DNA of 64,000 nucleotides from Anaeramoeba ignava (GCA_028826165.1 JAPDFW010000059.1:316001-380000); one strand, 5' to 3'. Positions 26,301-38,390 are shown, numbered from the stretch's first letter. Translations and numbers: made by a program. Notes: generated by a model from the letters alone, not told the origin.

Positions 26301-29300
26301 ATCAGGATTTCTTCAAGAGAAAAACGGTTCTCGATGTTGATCCACTTTTCTCCGTTTTGCAGAAAAGTGTTGGTAATTGCCTTGAAGAATTGGTAAGACA
26401 TTTGGGAAAGAAATTCGTCTCCTTTATCGAAATTATAGGAAAGATGACAAAACATGTCGTAATTTAAAGGGTTTTGAGATAGAATTGTTTGCAAAGATAA
26501 ACAAGCTGGTTTAAAAGCAAAATCACCAAAAGTACGCATTGAACTAATAAAGAAACGAGTCATTTTTTCATCTTTTTCCACTTTTTCTATTTCTGTCATA
26601 AATTTCAAACTCATATTGATTGATAACAAAGCACGCTGAACCATTTTTGTCTTGTATCTTGATGTAGCTTCTTTTTCAATAACGCATTTATGGAAAAGAA
26701 GCATTCGAACTAGTTCTATGATAATTTTCAAAATGGAGGAGTTTTCAAAGCTGTTTGAGTTTCTGATTTGGTTTTCATTGTTGTTGTTGTTGTTGTTGTT
26801 TTGTTCAAGATCAGGAGCACAAAGTTGGGTCAATTTTAAAAGGAAAAAATAGATGATGTTGATGATTCTTTTGCGCTGTTTGTATTTGATTTGGGAATTA
26901 TTTCTCACACAGACTCCGTGCCAACTCGCAATAAAACTTTTCAAAAGAACATGAAATTTATCTGCAATTTCATAAAATTTAGGTGATAATTTTGACATTT
27001 TTTTCTCCAAAAGAAGAAGAAGATGATCTTGCAATGAGACGAATTGGTCTGATGGTTGTTTTGTGTTTTGGGTTGTGAGGGTGTTTTGTTCTTGCTCGAA
27101 TTTGGCTCTGAAATAGATGAAGTGGATGAGATGCTCAAAAGAGCTTGGTTGCAAATTGGTTATTTTTTTGATCATAATTTTACGGGCGAAATGATCCTCT
27201 TTTTGGGTGATCAACTTGGCAATAATTCCCAAAAAATGGACATACAAAAGAGGACGCAATGAAGAATCGAAAACGTTGTCTTTATTGAGAGTTTGTGAGT
27301 CTGAAATGTAATTTTCCTCTGTGAGTTGGCTCTGGAAATATTCCCTTTGAATTCTGTGATGTGAACTCAATTTCTTTAATTGAGATGCATTAGGAAGTTC
27401 CTCACTCACTTTTTTCCCTTGATTTTCAAGAGAAATATTCTTTTCTGGATCTTCATTTTTGTCTCTGAATTCGTTGAGTTTCAAATATTTGTTTATTCTG
27501 AATAAATAAAAATCATCTGAATACAAGAAGGCCGCATAAGACATGAAACCCAATATGATGCAAGCAAATTGTTTTGAGGAAGGATTTGCGATCATTTTGG
27601 TGATTTGGGAATGCTGGAAGAAGTTGTAATAAGAAATGTTCCATGCCCAATTCACAGAATAGAAATGGGTGAAGATATCTGCGCGGATGAATTGGTGATA
27701 TTCTTCAGAATCTCTGAAGAAGACTGGTTTCTCGTTCTGATTAGTCACTAGAGTGTCTGAGAGATGAGGGAAATTAATCTGATCGGAAAGGATTTCTTGG
27801 TTCTTTTTGCGATTTTCTTCCAAAAGAATCATTTTCTCAAGATTTTTGATTGAATTGTCTCCAAAATTGCGAATTAACAAGAGGATATCTTGTTGTATCC
27901 AAGGGATTAAGTCGATAAAACTAAGCCAGAAAACACAACATCCTTGGAATCTGAGTCTCAATCCGAGCCAATGTGGAAATCTTATTGTTGGTTCCCAATT
28001 TGGGTTTTTTTTGAGAATAGGTTTCAACTCTGTCAGTAAGCGGATCATTGCTTGAATAAGAGGACGCAATCTAGGAATGTTATTTTGATTTTGATTCTCG
28101 GATTCATTTCCAAAAGGAATAAAGAAGGAGAGCTTTTGGAAAAGATCAACCATGATTTCGAAAATTTCCAAATAGATTTGGATGATTCCTTCTTGCTTCA
28201 AGGAAATGAAATTGAAAATGGATTTTATTGCTTGTTTGGAGATCTCAGTATCATCTTGAAGAATGAGAACCAGTAGTTTTTTTGTAATCAATATATTCTC
28301 GTTCAATTTTGCAGATTTGAAATGAGGGAAAACGGAAAGAGTTTTGATAAGAAGCAAAGAAGAAAATTCCGAATCAGGAAGTTTCTTTTGTTCAGTGATT
28401 TTTTTTGTTTTGGGTTCTTCGGTTTCGATGTTGTTTTCGTGTTCATGGAAAGTGAGTGTGACTAAATTTTCTGGATTGAGTAAGGTGTCGAAGAAAAAGG
28501 AAAAGAAGCGAAAATGTATCATTGGATTTGCGAAAAAAGAAGGTGGATTTTGAATTTGAGTTATATTTAACTCGTTAAGATGTAAAGTGCGAGATTTTTG
28601 TTCTTGCGGAGTGACAATCCAGCACAATGCTTGAATGCAAGAAATTTTCATTGCGGATTGTTTTGGAGAATTTTTGATGTTATCGTAAAGGAAATCTTGA
28701 CATATTTTCTCGTTTTTCACGCATATTTCGTAAATAATTTTGGAAAGACTCTGGATTTGATTTCGGGTATTGATTTTTTTCTCTTGGTTAAGCAAAAACG
28801 GAGTGAATTTTTTCACAATGTCGGAATAATTGGAAAGAAATTTCTCTACACTAACAAAAGGCGGAAAACCAAAATTACTTCTGAAGAACAAAAAACTCAA
28901 CTCGAAAAGAATATCTTGGAAAGTTTGTTTTTTGCGCAATCGCGAGATCAAGAAAGAGAAGATTTTTTTGGTTGTTTTATTAAAGGATTGTTGTAATCCC
29001 TCCTCAATATTTTGATACCCTTCATTCAATTGGATCAAGCAATCCAAATAGACAAACGAATTGAGATCTTTTTTGATCCAATTCAGCATCAATTCAAGAA
29101 CTTGATTAAAATGGGTAAAAAGTGTGTTGAAAAACTCAGAATCTTGTTCTTTTGGTTTTTCAAATGCTGTTTTTTTTCTTCGCCAAATTTCCTCAAAATC
29201 AGTTAGTCTTGGGAAAATAGAACTAAAAATATAAGTTAATGTTTGGCAAATTTCCCTTCTGAGGTGAATATTGGATACATTATGAATTATTTTGTAATAT

Positions 29301-30771
29301 TCTTTGATTAAATTTGTTGCTATTTTGATTTCCAAAGAGATTGGACAATAAAATTGGAGGAATTTCGAACAAAATTGTGGATCTATTAAATAAGGAGAAG
29401 ATAAAGAAAGTTGAGCTTTTGTATTTGCGAGAAAAAGGTTAGAAATGATTTCCATATTTTTAGAGTTTCTTGAGTTAATAATTTTTAAGCAATCTGCAGC
29501 CAATTCTTTTACGGCTTTTATATAAAGAAAAATATAAATATAAATATAAATATAAATATAAATATAAATATAAATATAATTATAAATATAAATATAAATA
29601 TAAATATAAATATAAATATAAATATAAATATAAATATAAATATAAATATAAATATAATTATAAATATAATTATAAATATAAATTTAAATATAAATATAAA
29701 TATAAATATAAATATAAATATAAATATAAATATAAATATAAATATAAATATAAATATAAATATAAATATAAATATAAATATAATTATAAATATAAATATA
29801 ATTATAATTATAATTATAAATATAAATATAAATATAAATATAAATATAAATATAAATATAAATATAAATATAAATATAAATATAAATATAAATATAAATA
29901 TAAATATAAATATTTAAATATAAATATAAATCAAAATATAAATATAAATATAAATATAAATATAAATATAAATATAAATATAAATATAAATATAAATATA
30001 AATATAAATATAAATAATAATATAAATATAAATATTTAAAATATAAATATAAATATAAATATAAATATAAATAATAAATTGAATAGATTGTATACGTTTT
30101 GAAGAGAAGTTTTCAGAACCAATAATTATACTAAAGAGGTTTTCAACAAAATCTGTAGATATTTCACTTAATAAAAATTCATTTTGAAGTGAAAGTAAAT
30201 AATTTAAGCATTGATAAATAGTTTCCAAAACGAAGAGCATATTTGGAAAAAGGTTACTATCCTAAATTTTTATTTAATATTTAATTTAATATTTAATTTA
30301 ATATTTATTTTTTAATTTAATTTTTATTATATTCTACAAATGGAGATGGTGTTTCACTTGATTTTCCAAATGTACTAAATAAAATATTTTGTGGAAGATT
30401 TAAATTTCTATATGGAAAAAAATTTTTAATAATAAGTGCTAAATTTGTTGAAGATGCAAGAATTATTTGTTTTTTTAAAATTAAAAGTCTCTCATCAAGT
30501 TTTTCTTGAGAAATATAAAAAATTTGTGAATTCTATTTTTATTAAAAAATTAATAAATAAAATTTAAGTTATTTTTTTAAATTTTAATTTGAAAAAAAAA
30601 ATATACATTTGAAGGAAAAGGAAATTCATTTCCAAATTGACTTTTAACAAAATCTGTAAATGTTTCTTTTTCTTTTTCATTAATTCTGTTATATTCTCTA
30701 ACAAAAAGAAGTTGAGCTATTTGAGTAATAAAATTTTCAATAATTTTATGATTTGGATGAAAAGATTCCAT
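23322..30771 (-). CDS. FRY: Furry/Tao3/Mor2-like cell morphogenesis scaffold
   Basis: Furry-family proteins are giant HEAT-like scaffolds that work with NDR/LATS kinases in polarity and cell shape. Exons are 30771-30607, 30532-30338, 30261-30096 and 29514-23322, all GT...AG and in phase. The about 2,240-residue product is close to Tao3 in length. Recognisable stretches are the N-terminal helical region ([20 protein letters not shown]) and the central block [19 protein letters not shown]...[18 protein letters not shown], which matches the conserved Furry segment with Cys-Asp-Tyr-Glu-Asp. The C-terminal half (23322-25082) is helical and contains an (INQN)n block and Lys-Glu repeats. Between 25121 and 25160 the reading frame changes by -1 (or +2) inside Asn/Gln repeats. 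If that is not an error, two genes may abut here, the second starting at ATG 25082. I favour one gene because Furry proteins need the C-terminal region. Confidence 0.82.
24896..25025 (-). repeat. Coding 12-nt array (Ile-Asn-Gln-Asn)n
   Basis: About ten perfect copies of a 12-base unit, AATATAAATCAA on the coding strand, within the Furry gene. They encode Asn-Ile-Asn-Gln. The near-perfect identity of the copies indicates recent expansion or active homogenisation. The unit length is a multiple of three, so length change keeps the frame. Confidence 0.85.
29515..30095. repeat. Satellite-like intron, (AAATAT)n
   Basis: Intron 3 of the Furry-like gene, nearly pure (ATAAAT)n hexanucleotide with a few ATAATT interruptions. 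Donor GT on the minus strand is at 30095-30094 and acceptor AG at 29516-29515. Removing it joins ...ENFSSK to [11 protein letters not shown] in phase. The open frame of repeating Tyr-Ile across it is not coding. Confidence 0.85.
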
Positions 30772-32526
30772 TTAAAAAAAAAATGAAAAAAATGAAAAAA
30801 ATGAAAAAGAATTTTCTTGATGATTCACAATATTTTTCCTTTTAAATCAAAATTAAATCAAAATTAAATCAAAATTAAATCAAAATTAAATCAAAATTAA
30901 ATCAAAATTAAATCAAAATTAAATCAAAATTAAATCAAAATTAAATCAAAATTAAATCAAAATTAAATTAAATTTAAAAAATTAAATCAAAATTAAATCA
31001 AAATTAAATCAAAATTAAATCAAATTAAAATAAATCAAATTTAATCAAAATTAAATCAAATCTAAATCAAAATTAAATCAAATTAAATCAATTAAATCAA
31101 AAATTAAATCAAAATTAAATTAAAATTAAATTAAAATTAAATCAAAATTAAATCAAAATTAAATCAAAATTAAATCAAAATTAAATCAAAATTAAATCAA
31201 AATTAAATCAAAATTAAACTAAATTTAAATCAAAATTAAATCAAAATTAAATTTAAATCAAAATTAAATCAAATTAAATCAAATTTAATCAAAAAAATCA
31301 AAATTAAATTAAATCAAATTAAATCAAATTAAATCAAATTTAAAATTAAATCAAAATTAAATCAAAATTAAATCATAAAATTAAATCAAAATTAAATCAA
31401 AATTAAATCCAAAATTAAATCAAATTAAATCAAAATTAAATCAAAATTAAATCAAATTAAATCAAAATTAAATCAAATTTAAAAATTAAATCAAAATTAA
31501 ATCAAAATTAAATCAAAATTAAATCAAAATTAAATCAAAATTAAATCAAAATTAAATCAATTAAATCAAAATTAAATCTAAATTAAATCAAAATTTAAAT
31601 TAAATCAAAATTAAATCCAAAATTAAATCAAATTTAATCAAAATTAAATCAAAATTAAATCAAAATTAAATCAAAATTAAATCAAAATTAAATCAAAAAA
31701 AAATAAAAAATTTAAATCAAAATCAAAAAAATCAAAAAATCAAAATTAAATCAAAATTAAATCTAAAATTAAATCTAAATTAAATCAAAATTAAAATCAA
31801 AATTAAAAAATTTAATCAAAATTAAAAAATTAAATCAAAATTAAATCAAAATTAAATCAAAATTAAATCAAAATTAAATCAAAATTCAAATTAAATCAAA
31901 ATTAAATCAAATTAAATTTAATCAAAATTAAATCAAAATTAAATCAAAATTAAATCAAAATTAAATCAAAATTAAATCAAAATTTAATCAAAATTAAATC
32001 AAAATTAAATCAAAATTAAATCAAAATTAAATTAAAATTAAATCAAAATTAAATTAAAATTAAATCAAAATTAAATCAAAATTAAATCTAAATTTAATTA
32101 AAATTGATCTTTTTTTTATTTAATTAAAAAATTTGATCAATTAAAAAAATATAAAAAATTAAATTAACTTTCTTCATATTCCTTTTTTTACTTTTAATCC
32201 ATTTTAAATTTTTTATAAATTTTATTTTTTATTTTTTATTTTTATTGATCAAATTTATCAAAAAAAAATTTAAAAAAAAATAATTTAATTTTTTTCATTT
32301 TTTTTTTTAATTTTTTTTAAAATTCCAATTAAAATTCTTATTCAAATTCCTATTAAAATTTTTTTGATTTATTGAAAAGTAAAGATTTAATTTATTATTT
32401 TTGTTGTTTTTTAAAAATAAAAAAAACATTTTATTTATTTGATCTTTTTCTTTTATTTTTAATTGAAAAAAAAAATTTAGCAAATAAAAACAAATAAAAA
32501 CAAATAAAAACAAAATAAAATAAAAA
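30772..32526. repeat. Divergent intergenic spacer, (AAATTAAATC)n array
   Basis: A 1.75-kb gene-free region between two divergently transcribed genes, Furry-like to the left and iRhom-like to the right. From about 30845 to 32100 it is a 10-base tandem repeat AAATTAAATC with single-base slips. The flanks, about 30772-30840 and 32101-32526, are plain AT-rich and must contain the two promoters. I see no gene in it; a 68-codon minus frame at 32307-32513 is poly Lys/Asn/Phe and rejected. Confidence 0.85.
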
Positions 32527-35500
32527 ATGCAAGAAAATGAAAAAAAAATTGAAGAAATTTATAAAGAAAATTTTGATTTAAACTCAACAACAAATTCAAT
32601 AACGAATTCAATTGATACAGAATTTTTAAAAAGAAAGAAAGAATTAGAAGAAATTATAATAAAAAAACAATTAGAAGAAGAAAAAGAAAAAGAAAAAATC
32701 AAAAGAAAAAATCAAAAGAAAAAAAAAAGATTAAAAAGAAAATTAAAATTTAAAGAAAATCAAAATCAAAATCAAAATCAAAATCAAAATCAAAATCAAA
32801 ATCAAAATCAATTTAATGAAAATCAAAATCAAAATCAAAATCAAATTGATTCAAATATTTTTGATTTGGAATTTGATTTGGATTCAAATCCTGATTCAAT
32901 ATCAACTTCAAAATGGGAACCCAAAACATATAATGAAATGGAAACTGATTCAAAAGCAAATCCTTCATCAATTCACCCTTTAGAATTTCAAGAACTTGAT
33001 TCTGAATTAAGTGATATTGAAAAAGGAGCAAATTGGACGACTTTTAAATTGAAAAATCAAAAAGATTTTTCATTCCAAAGTCAAGAATCAAAATCAAAAC
33101 AAAATAAATTTTGGGGTGATTTATCAGATACAATTAGAAGTAATATTGGATTTGCACCTCCTGATGAACAAGAGGAATTCAATCAAAAATGGAGAAATAC
33201 TTCTTCTTATCGTGTTTCTCATCAAATTTTATCTCAAATTGAAAAAGCAAATGAACAAATTAATTTGGAATATGAAAATAATCCAATTCAAGTTGAAGTT
33301 AAAAAGAAATTTCCTTTTGTTGTTTATTTAATTTGTTTGATTCAAGTTTGTGTTTTTATTGCTGAAATTGTTTATGAAAAGGGGATTGCTTCTTTTTCTT
33401 TAAATCCTTTTGTTGGACCTTCTCCAAAAACTTTAATTTTTTGGAGCAAGAGGTAAAAATCCAAATCAATTTAAATCAATTTAAATCAATCTAAATCAAT
33501 TTAAATCAATCTAAATCAATCTAAATCTATTTAAATCAATCTAAATCAATCTAAATCAATCTAAATCAATCTAAATCAATTTAAATCAATCTAAATCAAT
33601 CTAAATCAATCTAAATCAATCTAAATCAATCTAAATCAATCTAAATCAATTTAAATCAATCTAAATCTATTTAATTTAAAAAATTTAAATTAAATTTAAA
33701 TCTATTTAAATCAAATTTATATCAATTTAAATCATTTAAATCTAAAAATCTAAATCAATTTAAATTAAATTTAAATCTATTTAAATCAAATTTATATCAA
33801 TTTAAATCAAATCTAAATCAAATTAATATCAAATTAAATCAAATTTAAATCAATTTTAAATCAATTTAAATCAATTTAAATCAATCTTAAATCAATTCCA
33901 AATCAATTTAAATCAATCTAAATCACCTAAATCAATCTAAATCAATTCAAATCAATTTAAATCCAAATTTAAATCAATTTAAATCAATTTTAAATCAAAT
34001 TTAAAATTTAAATTCAAATTCAAATAAATCAATTTAAATTAAATCCAAATTAAATCTAAATTTAAATCAAAAATAAATCAATTTAAATCTATTTAAATCA
34101 ATCTAAATCTATTTAAATCAATTTAAATCAATCTAAATCAATTTAAATCAATCTAAATCAATCTAAATCAATTTAAATCAATTTAAATCAATTTAAATCA
34201 ATTTAAATCAATCTAAATCAATCTATATCAATTTATATCAATCTAAATCAATCTAAATCAATTTAATATTTAATATTTTATTTCAGATTTCGATAAAATC
34301 AAAAATGAAAATCAAGTTTATCGTTTGTTTATTGCAATTTTTGTTCAAGTTGGAGTAGTTCAATTAGTATTAAATTTATTATTTCAATTAAAATATGCGA
34401 CACAAGTAGAAAAATATATAGGATCATGGAAAATATTAGTAATATATTTATTTACAGGAGTAATTGGGAATTTATCAAGTTCAATTTTTCTTCCAAATTC
34501 AATTTCACTTGATGCATCTCCTTCTGTTTTTGGTTTTGTTGCTGTTTTACTTTTGGATCTTCAACATAATTGGAAAATAATTCATCGAATTGGAATTGCT
34601 TTTAACTCAAGATTTATTTGTAATTTTAATTCTTATTGGTTCTATTTTTATTTCAACTGTTGATAATTAAATGAATTTAAATATAAAAATTAAATCAAAA
34701 ATTAAATCAAAAATTAAATCAAAAATTAAATCAAAATTAAATAAAAAATTTAATCAAAATTTAATTAAAATTTAATCAAAATTAAATCAAAAATTTTAAT
34801 CAAAAATTAATCAAAAATTAAATCAAAAATTCAAATCAAAATTAAAATCAAAAATTAAATCTAAAATTAAATAAAAATTAAATCAAAAATCTAAAATCAA
34901 AATTAAATCAAAAAATTAAATCAAAAATTAATCAAAAATTTTAAATCAAAATTAAATCAAAATTTAAATCAAAATTAAATCAAAATTTAAATCAATTTAA
35001 ATCAATTTAATATTAAATTTCAGATTTCGATAAAATCAAAAATGAAAATCAAGTTTATCGTTTGTTTATTGCAATTTTTGTTCAAGTTGGAGTAGTTCAA
35101 TTAGTATTAAATTTATTATTTCAATTAAAATATGCGACACAAGTAGAAAAATATATAGGATCATGGAAAATATTAGTAATATATTTATTTACAGGAGTAA
35201 TTGGGAATTTATCAAGTTCAATTTTTCTTCCAAATTCAATTTCACTTGGTGCATCTCCTTCTGTTTTTGGTTTTGTTGCTGTTTTACTTTTGGATCTTCA
35301 ACATAATTGGAAAATAATTCATCGACCTGGAATTGCTTTAACTCAAGATTTATTTGTAATTTTAATTCTTATTGGTTCTGGTTTATTTCCAACTGTTGAT
35401 AATTTTATGAATTTAGGTATAAAATTAAATCAAAATTTAATCAAAATTAAATCAAAATTAAATCAAAATTAAATCAAAATTAAATCAAAATTTAATCAAA

Positions 35501-36239
35501 ATTTAATCAAAATTAAATCAAAATTAAATCAAAATTAAATCAAAATTAAATCAAAATTAAATCAAAATTAAATCAAAATTAAATCAAAAATTAAATCTAA
35601 AATTAAATCAAAATTAAATCAAAATTAAATCAAAATTAAATCAAAATTAAATCAAAATTTAATCAAAATTAAATCAAATTAAATCAAAATTTAATCAAAA
35701 TTTAATCAAAATTAAATCAAAATTAAATCAAAATTAAATCAAAATTTAATCAAAATTTAATCAAAATTTAATCAAAATTAAATCAAAATTTAATCAAAAT
35801 TAAATCAAAATTAAATCTAAATTAAATAAAAATTAAATCAAAATTAAATCAAAATTAAATCAAAATTAAATCTAAATTAAATCAAAATTTAATCAAAATT
35901 AAATCAAAATTAAATCAAAATTAAATCAAAATTTATTCTAAATTTAATCAAAATTAAATCAAAATCAAAATCAAAATTAAATTAAAATTAAATCAAAAAA
36001 TAGCTGGATTTTTAATGGGTTTTCTTTGTGCTTTATTACTTGTTCCTCTTTTTGGAATTGATAGTTATAGAAGATCTATTGCAATGTTTTCTTTAATTAC
36101 AATAATAATTATTTTTACTGGTGGATTTTTTATTTTTTATAAAATGATAAGTGGGAAAGAATGGTGTTCATTTTGTGATAAAATAAGTTGTATTCAAATT
36201 AAAGATTATTGTAAAACTCTTGGAGAAATAGATCAATGA
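32527..36239 (+). CDS. iRhom-like rhomboid pseudoprotease
   Basis: Polytopic membrane protein of the rhomboid family, probably inactive. Exons are 32527-33452, 35024-35416 and 36004-36239 (about 518 residues). The N-terminal about 255 residues are cytosolic, charged and contain NQ repeats. The first membrane segment is FVVYLICLIQVCVFIAEIVY, followed by NPFVGPSPKTLI. Exon 2 carries VYRLF, QVGVVQLVLNLLFQL, EKYIG, GVIGNLSSSIFLP and SLGASPSVFG; exon 3 carries GFLMGFLCALLLVPLFG and two more hydrophobic stretches. Rhomboid landmarks are kept, but the HxGxxH pair reads QVGVVQ, the Gly-x-Ser-Gly motif reads Gly-Ala-Ser-Pro, and the catalytic His before the final GGF is Asn (NLAGF). iRhoms, which act in trafficking of client proteins, show the same kind of loss. 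Joining exon 1 (ending with 2 extra bases) to exon 2 leaves a one-base phase excess, another +1 discrepancy. Intron 1 contains a dead duplicate of exon 2. Confidence 0.85.
33453..34286. repeat. Intron array, AAATCAATCT/AAATCAATTT family
   Basis: First part of intron 1 of the iRhom-like gene. It is a 10-base tandem repeat, AAATCAATCT or AAATCAATTT, fairly pure at both ends and degraded from about 33670 to 34080. It ends in TTTCAG at 34281-34286 directly before the dead exon copy, so a functional-looking acceptor is still present there. Confidence 0.8.
34287..34680 (+). pseudogene. Decayed tandem copy of iRhom exon 2
   Basis: Near-identical to the real exon 2 at 35024-35416, starting at the same position after CAG. 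Damage relative to the intact copy: Gly to Asp in the motif before Ala-Ser-Pro (GATGCATCT against GGTGCATCT); CGACCTGG changed to CGAATTGG; one T inserted (GCTTTTAAC for GCTTTAAC), which shifts the frame; TCTGGTTTATTTCC changed to TCTATTTTTATTTC; and loss of the 5' splice donor at the end (TTTAAAT in place of TTTAGGTAT). Its first about 270 bases are almost unchanged, so the duplication is recent. It should be skipped in a productive mRNA. Confidence 0.9.
34681..35023. repeat. Intron array between dead and live exon copies
   Basis: Degenerate AAATTAAATC / AAAAATTAAATC repeats ending TTTCAG at 35018-35023, the acceptor of the intact exon 2. It resembles the spacer family at 30845-32100 more than the array upstream of the dead copy. 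Confidence 0.75.
35417..36003. repeat. Intron 2 of the iRhom-like gene, (AAATTAAATC)n
   Basis: Donor GTATAA follows 35416 and the acceptor is TAG at 36001-36003. The body is the same 10-base unit as the upstream intergenic spacer 30845-32100, with TTTAATC variants. Removing it joins ...TVDNFMNL to AGFLMGFL in phase. Confidence 0.85.
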
Positions 36240-36554
36240 ACTCTTTAAAAATAATTTAAAAAGAATTTAAAAATAATTTAAAAAGAATTCAAAAAGAATT
36301 TAAAAAGAATTTAAAAAGAATTTCAAAAGAATTTTGCTTGTTTTATGTGCTTTTTGTTTTTTCTTATTAAAAAATAAGTAAAAATTTTGATCAAAAAATA
36401 ATTTTTTGGGGGACTAAATGGTTAAGAAGGTTTTATTTAAAAAATTTTTTAAAAGGGGGATTAAATAGAAATCCAGTTGTATTTAATTTGATTTTTTAAG
36501 AAATCATTTTTTTTTTCATTTTTCCTTTCATTTTTTTTTTTTGAACCAATTTAA
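36240..36554. other. Intergenic spacer before the arsenite methyltransferase gene
   Basis: No gene is visible. It opens with about seven imperfect copies of AAAAAGAATTT (about 36250-36330), then unique AT-rich sequence with two short G-runs (TTTTTTGGGGGAC near 36408 and AAAAGGGGGATT near 36450), unusual in such AT-rich DNA. It must hold the 3' end of the iRhom-like gene and the promoter of the next. Confidence 0.5.
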
Positions 36555-38390
36555 ATGGAAGAAAAAAAAGTAAGTGAAGTAAACCAACATTATTCAAAAA
36601 TTGCGAAAGATACAAAAACAGATGAGAATTATGGAAAAATAGCAGAATCATTTGGTTATTCAAAAGAAGATTTAGAAGAGATTCCAAAATCAGTAAACAT
36701 GGGGCTTTCTTGTGGAAATCCAACATCATGGGCGAATATTCAAGTTAATTTTAAAAGATCAAAAAAAAATCAAAAAAAAAAATATAAAAAAATATTAAAA
36801 AACTTTTTTAATCAAAAAATAAGGAAGGAGAAACTATTTTGGATTTAGGTTGCGGCGCTGGAATGGATTTGTTTCTTGCTGCTAAGAAAGTTGGTGAAAA
36901 AGGAACTGTTTATGGTTTAGATATGAGTGAAGAAATGATTGAAAGAGGCAAAAAAGCTATTGAAGAAAAAAAAGTTACAAATGTTCATTTTTTAAAAGGG
37001 AGAATTGAAACTATTCCTCTTGAAAATGAATCGATTGATTGTGTTATTAGTAATTGTGTTTTGAATCTTGTTCCGATTAAGTCTAGAGCTTTTGCTGAAA
37101 TTTATCGAGTTTTAAAGAAAGGAGGAAGATTAGTAGCTAGTGATGTAAACAAATTTTAATCAATTTAAATTAAATAAAACATTGAAAATTGAATTGAATT
37201 AAATTGAATTGAATTGAATTGAAATTGAATTGAATATTGAATATCGAATTGAATTAAATTAAATTAAATATTAAATATTGAATTGAATTGAATATTAAAT
37301 ATTGAATTGAATTAAATATTGAATATTAAATTAAATATTAAATTGAATTAAATTGAATATTAAATATTGAATTAAATTGAATTAAATATTAAATTGAATT
37401 GAATTGAATTAAATATTAAATTGAATTAAATATTGAATTGGAGAATTGAAATTGAATTGAATTGAATTGAATTGAATTGAATATTAAATTGAATTAAATT
37501 AAATTGAATTGAATTGAATTGAATTGAAATTGAATTAAATTGATTAAATTAAATTGAATATTGAAATTGAAATTGAATATTGAATATTGAAATTAAAATG
37601 AATTGAATATTAAATATTGAATATTAAATTAAATATTAAATATTGAATATTAAATTGAATATTAAATATTGAATTGAATTTAAATATTAAATGAAATTGA
37701 ATGAAATTTAAATATTGAATTAAATATTGAATTAAATATTGAATTGAATATTGAATTAAATTAAATATTAAATTGAATAAATTGAAATTGAATTGAATAT
37801 TGAATTGAATATTGAATAATGAATTGAATATTAAATTGAATTGAATTGAATTGAATATTGAATTGAATATTAAATTGAATATTAAATTGAATTGAATATT
37901 GAATTGAATTAAATATTGAATTGAATATTAAATTGAATATTGAATTGAATTAAGTATTGAATTGAATTAAATATTGAATTGAATTGAATTGAATTAAATT
38001 GAATATTAAATTGAAAATTAAATTAAATTGGATTGAAATTGGATTGAAATTGGATTTTATAAATAGATTGCTTTAAAAAAAGAATTACCAGAAGATTTAA
38101 GAGAAGATGCTGCTGCTTATGTTGGTTGTATTGCAGGTGCAATTCCTGTTGAAAAATATAAGAGTCTTTTAGAAAAAGCTGGATTTGTTGAAGTTAATTT
38201 ACAAGATACAGTTAGAAATTTAAATGTTCATAAAGATCGAGCTCATAAAACTTCTTGTGGTGGTTGTTGTTGTAAAAAAAAAGATGAACAAAAAGATGAA
38301 GAAAAAGAAAAGAAATCTTTTGAAAAAATTGAACAATATGATTTAAATGATTTTGCTTCAAGTTTTAAAGTTTTTGCTAAAAAGAATTAA
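36555..38390 (+). CDS. AS3MT: Arsenite S-adenosylmethionine methyltransferase
   Basis: Methylates trivalent arsenic using SAM, a detoxification step giving methylated or volatile arsenicals; cytosolic by expectation. Exons are 36555-36743, 36824-37144 and 38067-38390, in phase with GT...AG junctions, encoding 277 residues. Family marks: the N-terminal block YGKIAESFGYSKEDLEEIP, the SAM-binding glycine motif LDLGCGAGMD (about residues 69-78), the acidic end of strand 2 (VYGLDMSEEMI) and SNCVLNLVPIK. The arsenic-binding cysteines are present: Cys53 in SCGNP, Cys191 in YVGCIAGA, and a C-terminal cluster SCGGCCC (Cys234, 237-239) in place of a single cysteine. The tail is shorter than in animal AS3MT and ends in Lys/Glu. 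The start fits because the family's N-terminal motif follows at once. Intron 2 is a 0.9-kb satellite. Confidence 0.93.
37145..38066. repeat. Satellite-like intron, GAATT/AAATATT family
   Basis: Intron 2 of the arsenite methyltransferase gene, made of interleaved GAATT, AAATT and GAATATT units (5- and 7-base words) without a single fixed long unit. Donor GTAAAC is at 37145 and acceptor ATAG ends at 38066. Its removal joins VASD to IALKKELPEDL, as in the family. Confidence 0.8.

Noticed and set aside
29914-30240. A minus frame ending in repeated Tyr-Ile
   Set aside because: Only its first part (30261-30096) is exon 3 of the Furry-like gene; the rest reads into the (ATAAAT)n intron after a good splice donor.
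30845-32100. CRISPR-like regular repeats
   Set aside because: Units are 10 bases, directly adjacent, with no unique spacers, in an intron-bearing eukaryotic genome.
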